A DNA stretch of 64,000 bases from Winslowiella arboricola (GCF_025527015.1 NZ_JAODIM010000041.1:434001-498000); one strand, 5' to 3'; counted from the first letter of the stretch, positions 42,486 to 53,522 are shown. A program made the numbers and translations. Notes: a model not told the origin generated them from the sequence alone.

Positions 42486-44142
42486 TCCACTGGCTGTTAA
42501 CAAAATAAATAGTATTCCAGCCATCGCCAAGGTTAACCCCTTTGGTGAGATCATCGGCCGTAAACGAGCCGCCACGCCCATCAAGTGACTCGAGGATCAG
42601 GATATTATCGCTCCCTTCCTCACCAGCCTCACTGGTGATATGGCGCGTAGTATCAAGATTAACTCCTTGTATCTGAGACAGGTTACGCTCGCCGGCACCC
42701 AGCGTCAGGCTGCCGTTTAAATTGCCCCCGGTCCACTGCACTGTATCGTCGCCATCACCCGTATTAATATCACCAACCACATCGCCATCAAGCAGGCTGA
42801 CCGTATCGCTACCCTCACCGGTGACTATCGCTGGTAAGCCAGGATCGGCTGCCGCAATAGTGCCATAGTTATCCACCTGTGCAGCGACGGTGCCGGACAT
42901 CAGGACTACCGGAAGCGTATCCGCATCAGTGGATAAGGATACCAGACCACCATGGTTTTCGAGGCTGACGGGCGCTTCAGTCAGTAAATTCACTACCGGC
43001 GCTGACGCGCTTTGCGATTGCAGCAGCCCGTCATTCCATACCTCCGCGCTGCTGGCGCTAAACAGTGCCGGACCGCCAGCGGCATTATTGATATTCACAT
43101 TGGCATGGTTCTCAATCCGGCCAGTGGTATTGGCGCTAATCCCTTGCCCTGCTTCGCCTTGCACATTGATCTGCAAACCGCTTGCCACAATCACATCAGC
43201 GTCGGTTAAAGAGTCATCCTCAGTGCTGAAATAAAAACCAGCGCCACTGCCGTCAGTATTGATAAGGGTATTTACGGCGGTGAGTCCCGCCGCGTCCGGC
43301 AACAGCCAGACACCGTTTGCCGTACCGGAGCTGTTAATGGTGGTATTGCTTAATGCCAGTTGCCCGCCATCACTGACACGCACGCCAGCATCACCGGTAG
43401 CGACATTAATCGTTCCCCCCTGAAACTGTGCCGCGCCACTGCCGTTAACATCCAGCCCGATACCGTTATCGATCGTCATTGCCGCATTATTGGTGACACT
43501 GCCGCCATTAGTCATGGAGATACCAATATTGTCCTCACCATGCATAATCAGCTGACTTTGCGGCGTTAAGATTAAACTGGCGCCATTTTGCACGCTGTAG
43601 CCCGCAGCATTTGCAGCATCAGCCGAACTGACGATGGCCGCGCTACTTGTCAGCTGGGTAGCAGCAGACGAACCACTAATCGGTATATTGGCCAGATCGG
43701 TTCTGACATTGTTTACTAACACGCCAGTGCTGAGTTCCCCATCAATATTGATACTGGTTCTGTCGGTCAGCGTCGCCGTGCCTCCTCCTTCAACACGGAT
43801 AGCATTGCTTGTCGCGCCTGCCAGGTTATACACGGCAGAATCTGAATTAAGCACACTGCCAGGACCAGAAATAATCACGCCAGTGCTGCCACCGGCATTA
43901 AGCGTAAAATTTGAAGGAATAAGATTAGGCGAGCCGGCCCCCGTAACAGTCAGTTGGGCGCCATCATCCATACGATATGGAATGATGTTTGCATCGTTAA
44001 CCTCGACAACTTCACCCTCCGCAGTAAATACGTCAGCAGGACTGACGCCGTGGTTGGTATACTCGACAGCAACCGCAGCGACAATATAAGAGGACGCGCA
44101 AAAGGAGATTATCCCACGTACAACCGGATTTAACTTAAACAT
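42427..44142 (-). CDS. autotransporter, N-terminal passenger fragment (premature stop)
   Basis: 571 residues from MFKLNPVVRGIISFCASSYI, where GGAGGG lies six bases ahead of the ATG; a longer frame 13 codons upstream lacks such a site. A signal peptide (cleavage near VAA/VAV) is followed by a repetitive, Gly/Thr/Ser/Asn-rich passenger of beta-helix type (GGTATLTDRTSINIDGELST, NGGSVTNNAAMTIDNGIGLD). It stops at TDDLTTAGSEVNIDFAD because of the duplication at 42389-42485. As written, the product would be a secreted or periplasmic passenger piece without a translocator. Sequence similarity to the next gene upstream shows the two are paralogues. Confidence 0.87.
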   Translation of the reverse strand: MFKLNPVVRGIISFCASSYIVAAVAVEYTNHGVSPADVFTAEGEVVEVNDANIIPYRMDDGAQLTVTGAGSPNLIPSNFTLNAGGSTGVIISGPGSVLNSDSAVYNLAGATSNAIRVEGGGTATLTDRTSINIDGELSTGVLVNNVRTDLANIPISGSSAATQLTSSAAIVSSADAANAAGYSVQNGASLILTPQSQLIMHGEDNIGISMTNGGSVTNNAAMTIDNGIGLDVNGSGAAQFQGGTINVATGDAGVRVSDGGQLALSNTTINSSGTANGVWLLPDAAGLTAVNTLINTDGSGAGFYFSTEDDSLTDADVIVASGLQINVQGEAGQGISANTTGRIENHANVNINNAAGGPALFSASSAEVWNDGLLQSQSASAPVVNLLTEAPVSLENHGGLVSLSTDADTLPVVLMSGTVAAQVDNYGTIAAADPGLPAIVTGEGSDTVSLLDGDVVGDINTGDGDDTVQWTGGNLNGSLTLGAGERNLSQIQGVNLDTTRHITSEAGEEGSDNILILESLDGRGGSFTADDLTKGVNLGDGWNTIYFVNSQWTLTDDLTTAGSEVNIDFAD

Positions 44143-44542
44143 TATTATCCCTCCAGCTTTATGGACTTTCCCTTTAATCAATAAAATAGTGAATGGTTTT
44201 GTGGTCGGGAATGATTATTTTCATCTCAAGATAATTCCCGCCACCACGCCCAAAACATTACGACAGCGCCAGGTTATTTTTATTGGCCCGACATTCACTT
44301 CATCTATTTCTTGAAGAGAAGGTATTTTTAACAACCTTTAAAAGCAGAATTGAGTTAAAAGAGAAATACAGCCATTACCAGCAAGACAAAAATTTTTACA
44401 ATCAACCAAATTAATAGCGCATAAAAATACACAAATGAACAACAAATAACGATATCGCGATATAGTTCACATTTATTTATCAAAATAAGAAATTGTAAAA
44501 TATTAATAGCAAGACAACTATTAAATATTTACTGGACTTAAA
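44143..44542. other. AT-rich gap between the two autotransporter genes
   Basis: About 400 bases with no gene. The half next to the large gene's stop is very AT-rich. A perfect 12-base palindrome, ATATCGCGATAT, sits at 44452-44463. The promoter of the smaller autotransporter should be here, but I cannot name it with confidence. AT-richness of this kind often goes with H-NS silencing of surface-protein genes. Confidence 0.4.
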
Positions 44543-47500
44543 TTAAAATTGCCAGCGCACGCCGATATTATAACGCCAGCCTCTGGCGCCATTGTTGTCG
44601 ATCGCTTTGCGGTAATCCGCTTCCGCATACAGTGAAAGATCATTGTTAAAGGTGGTGGTGCCGCCGACGCCCACTTCAACCATCTGCCCGAAACGGCCAC
44701 CGGTAAAGGTATGGTCGAAGGCGTTCGTGCCTGTGGCGCCAACGGTGGTTTTCGTCGCACCGCCCCAGCCACGGTAGTAGTTAGCGCGCAGATACGGGGT
44801 GTACTGTCGGTTACCATTATCGCTCCAGCTGCGATCCAGACGCGCGCCAAGGCGACCCACGGTCTGGGCGTCATGGTCATATTTCACCGTAGTGCCCTGC
44901 TTATCGGTAAAGTCGTCCATATTTAACCGCATATAGATCAACTGCGCCTGCGGTTCGAGTTTGATGTCATAAGGCAGGGTAACAGGATAACCGCTCTCCA
45001 CCGAGGCGCTCCAGCCGCGTCCTTTTGGTCTGCCGACATTTTTATTACTGCCGGTGTCGGTTTCACCGCGATGCCAGTCAAAAGAGAGCACGCCGTCAAC
45101 ATACAGGCCATTCTGCCGCTGCCAGGTGCCATACAGAGCAACGCTGTTGCTGTCGAAACGGGTGCTGCTGTCACCATCTGCCGCTTTGGGACGCAGACGC
45201 GTATTACCCCGGATATAGGCAATACCGCCGCGCAGAGTGTCCTCTTCTCCCTCCAGCCGCAGCAGGTTGCCGCCAATCTGCAACGCGCTGTAATCGATAT
45301 CGAGGTCATAACCAAAGTTTCGGAAACCGACGTTCGATTTATAATCGAGATCTGCGCCGATATAGCGGGCAAACATCTCCGCACCGTTGCCATCCGTACG
45401 CGTCTGCTGCTGGCGCAGCTCGCCCAGCCGCTTATGCAGATCGTCAATGATTGCGGCGGTGTAGTACGTCAGACCGATGGGCGCAGAAATATAAGCAGGC
45501 ACCTGCGCGATAACCGCCTGGCGTCCTGGCGCGCAGCTATCAATCCCGTCGACCACGCAGCCATCCGGCGGCGGATTATCCAGCCGCGGACTGCCGGGAG
45601 GCGAAGGCTGCTCCGCCACCGGCGGCGCCTGAGGATTGGTTGGCGTCGGCTGGCCGGGCTGTGCTGGCGGTGGACAACTATTATCATTTTCACAGAGGTA
45701 GACGTTGGCCAGGCGATAATCCCAGAACTGATTATTGCCGCCACCAGCGACACGGCGCTGATCGGCGTCACTGGCGCCCGGTGCAAAGCTATACAGCTGG
45801 TAACGCCATGGCCCTGCCGCCAGCGAGCCTCCTGCCAGTACAAAACTGGCGGCATCGGCGTTTCCCGCCACCTGCGCCAGCGAAATCCCCTCATAAGATT
45901 CAATGTTGCTGTTATGGTTAAGATCGGTCAGCGCATCGCTACTGAGCGCATCCAGCGCCACATTGATCAGCGTAGAGCCGCTACTGGCGTTCCCCGTCAC
46001 CCGCAGGTTGTCGGTAAACTGGTTGTTCAGCGCCCCGCCTGCATTTAAGCGCGTGACCAGATTCAGCTGACCACCGCCAGAGACCAGATCGCCGTTGATC
46101 GACAAGCTATTGCCGGGCGATCCGCTGCCGTTAGTGAGATCGATAATGCCGTCATTGATCAACGTCAGCGCGTTATCCGCGCCACCGGCGATCACCGGAT
46201 GCACACCGTCACCGGCATACAGCGTTGATGCGCTGTCGATATAGACCTCACTGCCCGCCAGCTGCAGTTTATCGGTCAAAGTCCACAGGCTCTGCTGAAA
46301 CGCAACAGTGCTCCAGCCGCTACCCAGATTGACACCTTTCGCCGCATCGTCCGCAGTAAAGGATCCGCCACGCGCGACAATATCCGCCAGGTTGAGGGTA
46401 TTACCGCTGCCCTCACCGCTGGTGATATGCCCCGTCGTACTGAGGTCAATACCCTGCACCAACGCCTGGTTAGTGTCGCCGGCTGCCAGCGTCAGGCTGC
46501 CGTCTAAGCTGCCGCCAACCCATTGCACAATGTCGTTGCCGTCACCGGTATCGATATCGCCACGGATATCACCTGCCAGCAGCCGTACGGTATCGTCCTC
46601 GTCACTGCCCGCTACCGCCAGCCGATTCGCAGCGCGCGCGGCAATGGTAGCGTGGTTCTCAAAGATTGCGGCGCTCCCCCCGCGAAAATCCACCACCGGT
46701 GAGACAGTGCTTTGTGAACTCAGCACTCCACTATTTATTACGCTTTTTGCGCTGCTGATCGCCAGCGCCGCCCCCCCCGATGGATTAACAACGCTGACCT
46801 TCGCCGCGTTATAAACGGTGCCGGTGGTACTGGCGCGGATACCGCTCGCGCCAGCGCCCTGAACAGTAAACTGCCAGCCGTCGCCCAGCATTAAATCCGC
46901 CGTGGCCGCAGCATCGTTCAGTTGGATAAAGTTCAGGCCGGTGCCGCTACCGTTAACCGTGGTGGTCACCGTTGAGCTGGGATCTAAGCTGACTGCGGTA
47001 CGAATGCCGTTACCGCCGGCGACATTAATCGCGACATTGCCCAGTGTCACCGCACCGGTTTCAGCTCTGTTTTCCAGGCCATTGCCATCACCCTGCACAT
47101 TAATGCTGGTGTTGCTAACTGTCAGCCCGCCAGCGCCGGTATCAAGCAGAATACCGTGGGCGCTTCCGGCGCTGGTGATGGTGGTATCGCTTAATGCGGG
47201 GAACCCCTCGCTACCGACCACCACTCCGGCAATGCCGTCGTTAACCAACAGACTTCCGCCCTGCACCTGCGTGGCGCCACTGCCGCTGATATCAATACCG
47301 CGACCATTGGCAATATTCACTACGCCATGGTTAATAATGCTGGCTGCCGAGCGACTGCGAATTCCCGTACTGTTGTCACCATCCAGTTTCAGCATCCCCT
47401 GCTGAATTAAGCTGGCGCCGTTGACCACCTCGAAACCAGTGGCACTGGCACCATTACCCCCGACGTTGGCGCTGCTGGTTACCGTAGTCGCCGCGTTCTC

Positions 47501-50500
47501 GCCGTTTAACGCATTGGCTAAATCAGTGCGTAAGTTATTCACTAATACGCCAACCCCATCCGTACCATTAATGGTCACGCCACTATCCGCTGATAAGGTG
47601 GCCGTCCCGCCGCCCTCGACGCGAATGCCGATACTCCCTGAACCTGTTACCAGCAAATCACTGTTGCCGCTGGTCAGATTGCTGCCGCTGCCGGAGACAA
47701 TCACGCCGGTGCTTTCAGCTCCGCTGCTGGTGATGCTGTTAGCGCCGCTAAAGTTGACCACCGCACCGTTATCAATGCGATAGCCAGTAGATCTGTCGCT
47801 GCTGACAGCCAGATCGGCACTGGCGCTGTTGATCGTCGACCCGGCACCTGAGGCGTGAAATGCGATTTGATCGCTATTGTGAAATACCGGCGCAGCGTCC
47901 GCTGCAAGGTTAATTTTTGCTCCGTTCATCGCCTGCGCGCCCAGCGCGCCCACGCCGTTCAGATTTAATGCGCCAGCGCTAAGATTCACCACTGCCAGTG
48001 GCCCGCTGGCGCTAACCGCCCGGGTCCGCGCCGTGACGCTGCCGCCGTTAGCGTTAATCACACCGCGGTTATTCGCCGTAGTGGTCTGGCTGGCGTTATT
48101 GACCAGGATACCGCTGCCACCGTTGCTGACCGTAATATTGCCGGTGTTGGTGGCTGTGGCGCCACTTTGCGCCAGGATGCCGGTAGTGTTAGCGCCGCTA
48201 AACGTGATCTCCCCGGAATTGGTCAACTGACCAAGCTGACGGGCGATATAGCCGGTCAGGCCATTTTGCGCAGCGACCAGCGCCGCTGCCGATACCAGTG
48301 AAGTACTGGCCACCGGCGTGCCGCTGTTGGTTCCGCTCAGGGACTGTTTTTGACCATCAACAATCGCGCCAATGGCATTGATGCCGCTCAGCGTCAGCGT
48401 GGTAGCAGTGTCAATAACCCCGGTCGCCCCGCCTTCGATAATTGCGCCGACCGCGCCATTGCCAGAGATCGTCATATCGGCATTATGGGTATCAACGTTA
48501 GTGGCGGTTCCGCTGCCGCGCACGGCGACAGCATTCGCGCCAGAGGTGGTCAGCAGGAGGTCTGTGCCGTCGAAGTCAGCGCCATCCTCAACGCGAAACA
48601 GCGTAGAACCGCTGGTCGCCACATTTAATAAAGTATTACCCGCCACATTGATATCAGCACTGGGGCCATAAGCAAAGAAGGCGATCTGATTGCTGCCCTG
48701 GCTAAAACTGGGTGCTGCGGCGCTCTCCACGGTAACTACCGCACGGCCGCGCGCATGGACGCCAATCGCGCCATTGCCGGTCAGATTTACCGGTCCGTCG
48801 ATGGTCGCCGCCGCGTTGCCATTTCCCTGCCCTTCAACCCAGACGCCAAAGTTGCGCGTTCCGCTGGCCGGATCCGCGGCACCTGCGACATTAATGATAC
48901 CTGTTGAGGTAGCCCCGGCACTGTTGCTGCCGGTGGCGAGGACTTTTATCCCGATCCCATTGATACCGTTAAGACTGATGGTGCCGTCATTGGAAATCGC
49001 ATCGCCCGAACCCGAATTCACCACCAGCATGCCGTAGTTTTCGCGTGGCGTACTGCTTGCCCGGCCATTGACATCAATAATTTGATGATTGCGCACCACG
49101 GCTCCTGTTGCTCCGCTAACAAACATCCCGGCACTGTTTTGCGCCCGTGAACCAATCACGATATTGCCGTTATTGATCGCATTACCCTGCTGAATCACAG
49201 CAATACCGCTGGTCAGGCCGCTCTGATTCATCGCAGTATCGGCGACGGTTTCACTAAGCGTATTTTGCGGCCCCCGGCCAATATAGAGTGTGCCGCCGGC
49301 GAAGTTCGTAAATGCGGAGGTATTACTGTTAAGCAGTACGCCGGAAGTGGTCCCCGTGGCGCTGGAACCATTAATGCCAATGTTAATATTGCCACTGTTA
49401 CTGGCATTCGAGCTGGCGCCGATATTAATCGCCGCCACGCCGAAAGGGGTGTTGCTGCCGGTGGTGGCGAAATTCAGCACCCCGTTATTGGTAAAAACAC
49501 TGCCGTCTGCCAGCCTGACGCCATTGGCGTTATAACTGGTCAGGCCAATGCCGCTGTTGCTGGTATCAGCACGATTAAGAAAGCCGCCATTAATCACCCC
49601 GGTAGCAGAGTTCAGCGCACTGCTGCCGTTAAGCCAGATGGCGGAACTGTCGGTAATACCTTCAGTGTCATCTCCCTGGCTGGACAATTTTCCGTCAATA
49701 CGCACCTGCGCCCCCCCGGTGGCGCGGATGGCACCTGCGGTGGCACCGGAGACCTCCAGCGTTCTGCTGGCCGCAACATTGACGCGGGCATTGGCGCCGG
49801 TGGCGTTGATTAGCACCCGATTGCCAATCGGCAGCGTCGCCTCATCCGGTGCGGTAGCGGTCACATCGTAAAAAATATTACCGTTAGCCTTGCTGAAGGC
49901 TCTATTAAACTCGGTGAGGTAGCGCGCTTTATCCAGCCTGCCAGCCTGTAGCTGTTCAATCAGCCAGTCATTATAGGTTTTCAACCCGGCGGCACTGGTC
50001 ACATTAAAAGCGGTGCTGCTGCCATCCAGCGTCTGCACGCTAAATGCCCCTTTAAACGTCGCCACATCGGCAACGGTATAACTCAGCTGCGCCCGGGAAC
50101 CGCTTACCGGTGTGGCTGCTTTGCCGAAAAAGGTAATGCGGTTATTGTTGCCCCAGTTCAGGGTGCTGAGCGTGCCGCTACTGCCGTCAACATTAAACAG
50201 TGAGCTTTGCTTGGCGGCCATCGACCAGGCATGGGTGCTGGCAGTACTGCTGGCGGTGCCGCTGCCAATATTGACCAGCAGAGTGCCGCCGTTGCTGACG
50301 CTGGCAATCTGCGTATTAATATATTGATTATCAGCCACATTGATAATATCCGGTACGACAGTGCTGCCCGTCGCCGGTGGCAGCGCGACCAGGTTAGCCG
50401 GGTTATACACCTGAAAAACGGTATTTCCGCCGGTGGCTGCATCGGGGACCGTAATCGCAAAGTTTTGCGGCCCTGGCTCCAGACGCGGTTGATTAAGAAA

Positions 50501-50746
50501 TTGCGCACCCGAAGTAATATTTACATTGCTCAGCGTTGTATCCTGACTGGCGCTGGCACCCGCAGTAAATTGCTGGTTGCCGGTTAAAGATTGCGAGGTG
50601 CCAGAAACGATCACTGAACCGGTAAGATTATCATTCGCCACGGGATTAAAACTTTGCAGCACCACAGCCCGGACATTGCCTGTAATAAAGGAGCTGGTAT
50701 GTAAGATAATTAGCGCGCAAAGCAGAGAATTTACTTTAAGCATCAT
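44543..50746 (-). CDS. large autotransporter (type Va secretion), AIDA-like repetitive passenger
   Basis: 2067 residues. The start MMLKVNSLLCALIILHTSSF gives a signal peptide ending VRA, with AGGGGGA ahead of the ATG. The passenger (about 30-1650) is built of imperfect 20-30 residue beta-helix repeats (GNGAIGVHARGRAVVTVESA, GSGSIGIRVEGGGTATLSAD). A proline-rich linker with four cysteines follows (about 1680-1745, NSCPPPAQPGQPTPTNPQAP and DGCVVDGIDSCAPG), unusual for autotransporters. The last 290 residues form the 12-strand barrel, ending YNIGVRWQF. It is probably a surface adhesin or biofilm factor. The frame is intact, and the barrel is a close paralogue of the one at 40848-42443. Confidence 0.9.
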   Translation of the reverse strand: MMLKVNSLLCALIILHTSSFITGNVRAVVLQSFNPVANDNLTGSVIVSGTSQSLTGNQQFTAGASASQDTTLSNVNITSGAQFLNQPRLEPGPQNFAITVPDAATGGNTVFQVYNPANLVALPPATGSTVVPDIINVADNQYINTQIASVSNGGTLLVNIGSGTASSTASTHAWSMAAKQSSLFNVDGSSGTLSTLNWGNNNRITFFGKAATPVSGSRAQLSYTVADVATFKGAFSVQTLDGSSTAFNVTSAAGLKTYNDWLIEQLQAGRLDKARYLTEFNRAFSKANGNIFYDVTATAPDEATLPIGNRVLINATGANARVNVAASRTLEVSGATAGAIRATGGAQVRIDGKLSSQGDDTEGITDSSAIWLNGSSALNSATGVINGGFLNRADTSNSGIGLTSYNANGVRLADGSVFTNNGVLNFATTGSNTPFGVAAINIGASSNASNSGNINIGINGSSATGTTSGVLLNSNTSAFTNFAGGTLYIGRGPQNTLSETVADTAMNQSGLTSGIAVIQQGNAINNGNIVIGSRAQNSAGMFVSGATGAVVRNHQIIDVNGRASSTPRENYGMLVVNSGSGDAISNDGTISLNGINGIGIKVLATGSNSAGATSTGIINVAGAADPASGTRNFGVWVEGQGNGNAAATIDGPVNLTGNGAIGVHARGRAVVTVESAAAPSFSQGSNQIAFFAYGPSADINVAGNTLLNVATSGSTLFRVEDGADFDGTDLLLTTSGANAVAVRGSGTATNVDTHNADMTISGNGAVGAIIEGGATGVIDTATTLTLSGINAIGAIVDGQKQSLSGTNSGTPVASTSLVSAAALVAAQNGLTGYIARQLGQLTNSGEITFSGANTTGILAQSGATATNTGNITVSNGGSGILVNNASQTTTANNRGVINANGGSVTARTRAVSASGPLAVVNLSAGALNLNGVGALGAQAMNGAKINLAADAAPVFHNSDQIAFHASGAGSTINSASADLAVSSDRSTGYRIDNGAVVNFSGANSITSSGAESTGVIVSGSGSNLTSGNSDLLVTGSGSIGIRVEGGGTATLSADSGVTINGTDGVGVLVNNLRTDLANALNGENAATTVTSSANVGGNGASATGFEVVNGASLIQQGMLKLDGDNSTGIRSRSAASIINHGVVNIANGRGIDISGSGATQVQGGSLLVNDGIAGVVVGSEGFPALSDTTITSAGSAHGILLDTGAGGLTVSNTSINVQGDGNGLENRAETGAVTLGNVAINVAGGNGIRTAVSLDPSSTVTTTVNGSGTGLNFIQLNDAAATADLMLGDGWQFTVQGAGASGIRASTTGTVYNAAKVSVVNPSGGAALAISSAKSVINSGVLSSQSTVSPVVDFRGGSAAIFENHATIAARAANRLAVAGSDEDDTVRLLAGDIRGDIDTGDGNDIVQWVGGSLDGSLTLAAGDTNQALVQGIDLSTTGHITSGEGSGNTLNLADIVARGGSFTADDAAKGVNLGSGWSTVAFQQSLWTLTDKLQLAGSEVYIDSASTLYAGDGVHPVIAGGADNALTLINDGIIDLTNGSGSPGNSLSINGDLVSGGGQLNLVTRLNAGGALNNQFTDNLRVTGNASSGSTLINVALDALSSDALTDLNHNSNIESYEGISLAQVAGNADAASFVLAGGSLAAGPWRYQLYSFAPGASDADQRRVAGGGNNQFWDYRLANVYLCENDNSCPPPAQPGQPTPTNPQAPPVAEQPSPPGSPRLDNPPPDGCVVDGIDSCAPGRQAVIAQVPAYISAPIGLTYYTAAIIDDLHKRLGELRQQQTRTDGNGAEMFARYIGADLDYKSNVGFRNFGYDLDIDYSALQIGGNLLRLEGEEDTLRGGIAYIRGNTRLRPKAADGDSSTRFDSNSVALYGTWQRQNGLYVDGVLSFDWHRGETDTGSNKNVGRPKGRGWSASVESGYPVTLPYDIKLEPQAQLIYMRLNMDDFTDKQGTTVKYDHDAQTVGRLGARLDRSWSDNGNRQYTPYLRANYYRGWGGATKTTVGATGTNAFDHTFTGGRFGQMVEVGVGGTTTFNNDLSLYAEADYRKAIDNNGARGWRYNIGVRWQF

Positions 50747-51186
50747 TATTCCCCCTGCAACAAGGAGTGTTTTATGGCAATCAATAGCTAAAATACTCAG
50801 GCAGGAAATAATAACTTTATAGCAAGGTAAGTTTTATTCTGCCCTTCGGCTGTTAAAAATTAACGCTTATGACAATCAAAAATAGTCTTTAAATAAAAAC
50901 AGATTACAGTGCTCAACTTCAACAGATAAACCCTTTACCGCCTGATGAGCGCAGCAAACTGACAGCATATTCTCTGTTATTCAATGCTGACGCCGGGGAT
51001 AAATAACGGCTGATGGTGATTTAACACCAGCCGTAAATTAGCTTATCTGTTTTAATTGAATTTAATCATCACTGGCCGAAGGGGTTGTATAGCAAAATAT
51101 AATCATTCGCTGCCGTTTAAATCCGTGTTGAAGTTCACAATTCAATCCGATAGTTACCGCCATTAATATGGAGGTAACTACTCCGT
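50747..51186. other. intergenic region between the autotransporter and murP, with a hairpin
   Basis: 440 bases without a gene. At 51152-51179 there is a strong hairpin: AGTTACC/GGTAACT outer arms, a G-A mismatch, CCAT/ATGG inner arms and a TAAT loop. It lies eight bases after the murP stop on the minus strand and has no T-run, so it may be a 3' stabiliser rather than a full terminator. A second, bulged stem (ACGGCTGATGGTG with CACCAGCCGT) lies near 51005-51033. The promoter of the large autotransporter should be near 50760-50900 but is not clear. Confidence 0.45.
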
Positions 51187-52614
51187 TTAACTGAGATCGA
51201 CACCCTTGCAGCCAAATAACCAGGTCGCGATAAATCCTGCCACCCAGGCTACAATCATGCCTGCGGTATAGACTGCCATTCCGGCCAGAATACCTTGATT
51301 TGAAGTCATTAGCGGTAATGAAACCAGACCAGAAGGACCGAATACGGTATTTAATCCCACCGGTAATCCCAGCCAGGCCACCAGCCCTAAGAAGAATCCA
51401 CCGGCCGCGCCGCCAATACAGGCGGTAATAAAGGGTTTTACTCTGGGTAATGTTACGCCATAAATTAACGGCTCACCGACACCGAGAAAACCGGGAATAA
51501 TCGCCCCTTTGATCTGGCTGCGCAGCATTGAGGTCTTTTCCGCCCGCAGATAGAGCGCCAGCGCCGCCCCCACCTGTCCGGCCCCCGCCATCGCCAGAAT
51601 CGGAAACAGCGAATTAAAGCCCTGCGCTTCCATCAGCGCAAAATAGACCGGAATAAAGCCCTGATGAATACCAAACATCACCGCCAGCAGGAACAGCCCC
51701 GCCAGCAATGCGCAGCCAAACGGATTGCCATTCAGATGGAGAAACAGCCACGACATGCCTTTAAACAGCTCGCCGCCGAGCGGCATAATCACCATAAAGG
51801 TAATGGCGCCGGTGATCAGCAGCGTCAGCATGGAAGTGAGGATCATATCAAGATTATCCGGCATCCAGCGGCGGATTTGTCGTTCAATCCATGCGCCAGC
51901 AATTGACGCCATCAGCACGCCGATAATGTTGCCGCGCGGATCGATAGCCATGCCGAAAAAGTTATCGATACCGGCGTAGTAACCCACTTTGGCCTCGGGA
52001 AGATAACCGAGTAAAAACAGCGAGGCGATAATCGCGCCATTCACCCCGGAGCCGCCAAACGCTTTCTGCGCGTTATAACCAATCAAAATACTCAGGAAGG
52101 TAAACAGCCCCTTGCTGAAAATTTTCATGTAACCGATGCCCTGCACCAGCAGCGCGTGATGTTCGCCTGCGGTATTAAGATGGAAAAGTTGTTCCAGCAA
52201 GGTCGCGATGCCTGACAGCAAACCAGCTGCAATAAAACCAGGGATCAGTGGCGTAAAAATGGTGGCGAATTTCGCCAGAAACTGATGAGCGGCGCTGTTA
52301 TTTCTGGCTTTCTGCTGCTGCTTATTCTTTGCCGCCAGCGTCCTGAGGTCCGGCGTGGCTTGCAGCCGTTGATTCATGATCTCCGCCGCAGTTTGCGCTT
52401 TACCCGGGCCAAGGATCACCTGTAGCTGGTCGTCACTGTTGACCACCCCCAGCACACCCGGCAGCCTCTTCAGTTCTGCCTGCTGAACCAGGCTTTGATC
52501 GCGCAGGGTTAAACGCAATCGCGTCATACAGTTGCCACATAGCGCCACATTTGGCGCGCCACCCACCGCCTGCAAAATCGCCTGAATCAGCTCATCAGTT
52601 ATTTTTGCCATCAT
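51187..52614 (-). CDS. murP: N-acetylmuramic acid-type PTS transporter, EIIBC (MurP)
   Basis: 475 residues. The EIIB domain (about 1-85) has the phosphorylation Cys29 in [10 protein letters not shown]. The EIIC domain (about 110-475) is the glucose-superfamily type, with [18 protein letters not shown] as its signature and some ten helices. No EIIA domain is present, so EIIA-Glc (Crr) should serve it as for E. coli MurP. It takes up N-acetylmuramic acid as the 6-phosphate, the substrate of MurQ encoded just before it with a one-base overlap (TGATG). Sucrose- or trehalose-type EIIBC proteins look similar; the murQ link decides the call. Confidence 0.9.
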   Translation of the reverse strand: MMAKITDELIQAILQAVGGAPNVALCGNCMTRLRLTLRDQSLVQQAELKRLPGVLGVVNSDDQLQVILGPGKAQTAAEIMNQRLQATPDLRTLAAKNKQQQKARNNSAAHQFLAKFATIFTPLIPGFIAAGLLSGIATLLEQLFHLNTAGEHHALLVQGIGYMKIFSKGLFTFLSILIGYNAQKAFGGSGVNGAIIASLFLLGYLPEAKVGYYAGIDNFFGMAIDPRGNIIGVLMASIAGAWIERQIRRWMPDNLDMILTSMLTLLITGAITFMVIMPLGGELFKGMSWLFLHLNGNPFGCALLAGLFLLAVMFGIHQGFIPVYFALMEAQGFNSLFPILAMAGAGQVGAALALYLRAEKTSMLRSQIKGAIIPGFLGVGEPLIYGVTLPRVKPFITACIGGAAGGFFLGLVAWLGLPVGLNTVFGPSGLVSLPLMTSNQGILAGMAVYTAGMIVAWVAGFIATWLFGCKGVDLS

Positions 52615-53522
52615 CAGACCCCTTCTGGCGGCAACGCCTGGCGAATAAAGCCATTATGCTGTTGCAGCAGATCACGCGCCTCGCTGGCTGACAGCTGCGC
52701 CAGCACCATCAGAATCGCAGTCTTACAGTGGCCGTCACAGGCACTAAGCGCCTGCTGCGCTTCCTGTTCACTGCAACCGGTGGCCTGCAACACAATATTT
52801 ACCTGACGCTGAATCAGCTTCTTATTGGTGGCTTCCACGTCCACCATCAGATTGCTATAGACTTTGCCGCTGCGGATCATCGCGCCGGTGGTCAGCATAT
52901 TCAGCACCAGCTTCTGCGCGGTGCCCGCTTTCATCCGTGATGAACCGGTGATCACTTCCGGACCGACCACCGGCGTCAGCGCAATATCCGCGATGCGCGC
53001 CATCGCGCTATCCGGGTTGCAGGTCAGCGCAGCGGTGGTAGCGCCCAGCTGCCGCGCATACTCCAGCGCCGCCAGCACGTAAGGGGTACGGCCACTGGCG
53101 GCGATGCCCACCAGCACATCTTGCGCGCTAAAGTTAATGGCCTGCAGATCGGCCACGCCCATTTCACGGTTGTCTTCGGCATTTTCCACCGCCTGCAAAA
53201 TGGCCTGGTGACCACCAGCAATCAGCGCCACGACCTGCTCACGCGGGGTGCCAAAAGTTGGCGGGCACTCACTTGCATCCAGAATCCCTAACCGGCCCGA
53301 GGTGCCAGCGCCGGAGTAAATCAGACGTCCCCCCTGCTGAAAGGCGGCGGCAATTGCATCGACCGCACGGGCAATCTGCGGCACGATGGCTTCTACCGCC
53401 AGCGCCACTTTCTGGTCTTCATGATTAATAACGCGCAGCATCGCTTCGGTTGGCAGCTCATCAATATTTTCGCTGGCGGGATTACGGCCTTCGGTGATCA
53501 GAATGTTCAGGTCAATTTTCAT
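52614..53522 (-). CDS. murQ: N-acetylmuramic acid 6-phosphate etherase
   Basis: 302 residues. The SIS-fold sugar-phosphate site is [20 protein letters not shown], followed by [38 protein letters not shown] is a second MurQ signature. The enzyme removes lactate from MurNAc-6-phosphate to give GlcNAc-6-phosphate during cell-wall recycling. The order murQ-murP is as in E. coli, but the RpiR-type regulator murR, normally divergent from murQ, is not here. gltP lies upstream on the same strand instead. A 17-base palindrome is found 27-43 bases ahead of the start. Confidence 0.95.
   Translation of the reverse strand: MKIDLNILITEGRNPASENIDELPTEAMLRVINHEDQKVALAVEAIVPQIARAVDAIAAAFQQGGRLIYSGAGTSGRLGILDASECPPTFGTPREQVVALIAGGHQAILQAVENAEDNREMGVADLQAINFSAQDVLVGIAASGRTPYVLAALEYARQLGATTAALTCNPDSAMARIADIALTPVVGPEVITGSSRMKAGTAQKLVLNMLTTGAMIRSGKVYSNLMVDVEATNKKLIQRQVNIVLQATGCSEQEAQQALSACDGHCKTAILMVLAQLSASEARDLLQQHNGFIRQALPPEGV

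Noticed and set aside
45071-46048. 325-codon and many other + frames antisense to the large autotransporter
   Set aside because: High-GC repetitive coding sequence leaves long open frames on the other strand. Their peptides are repetitive mirror products without starts or domains.
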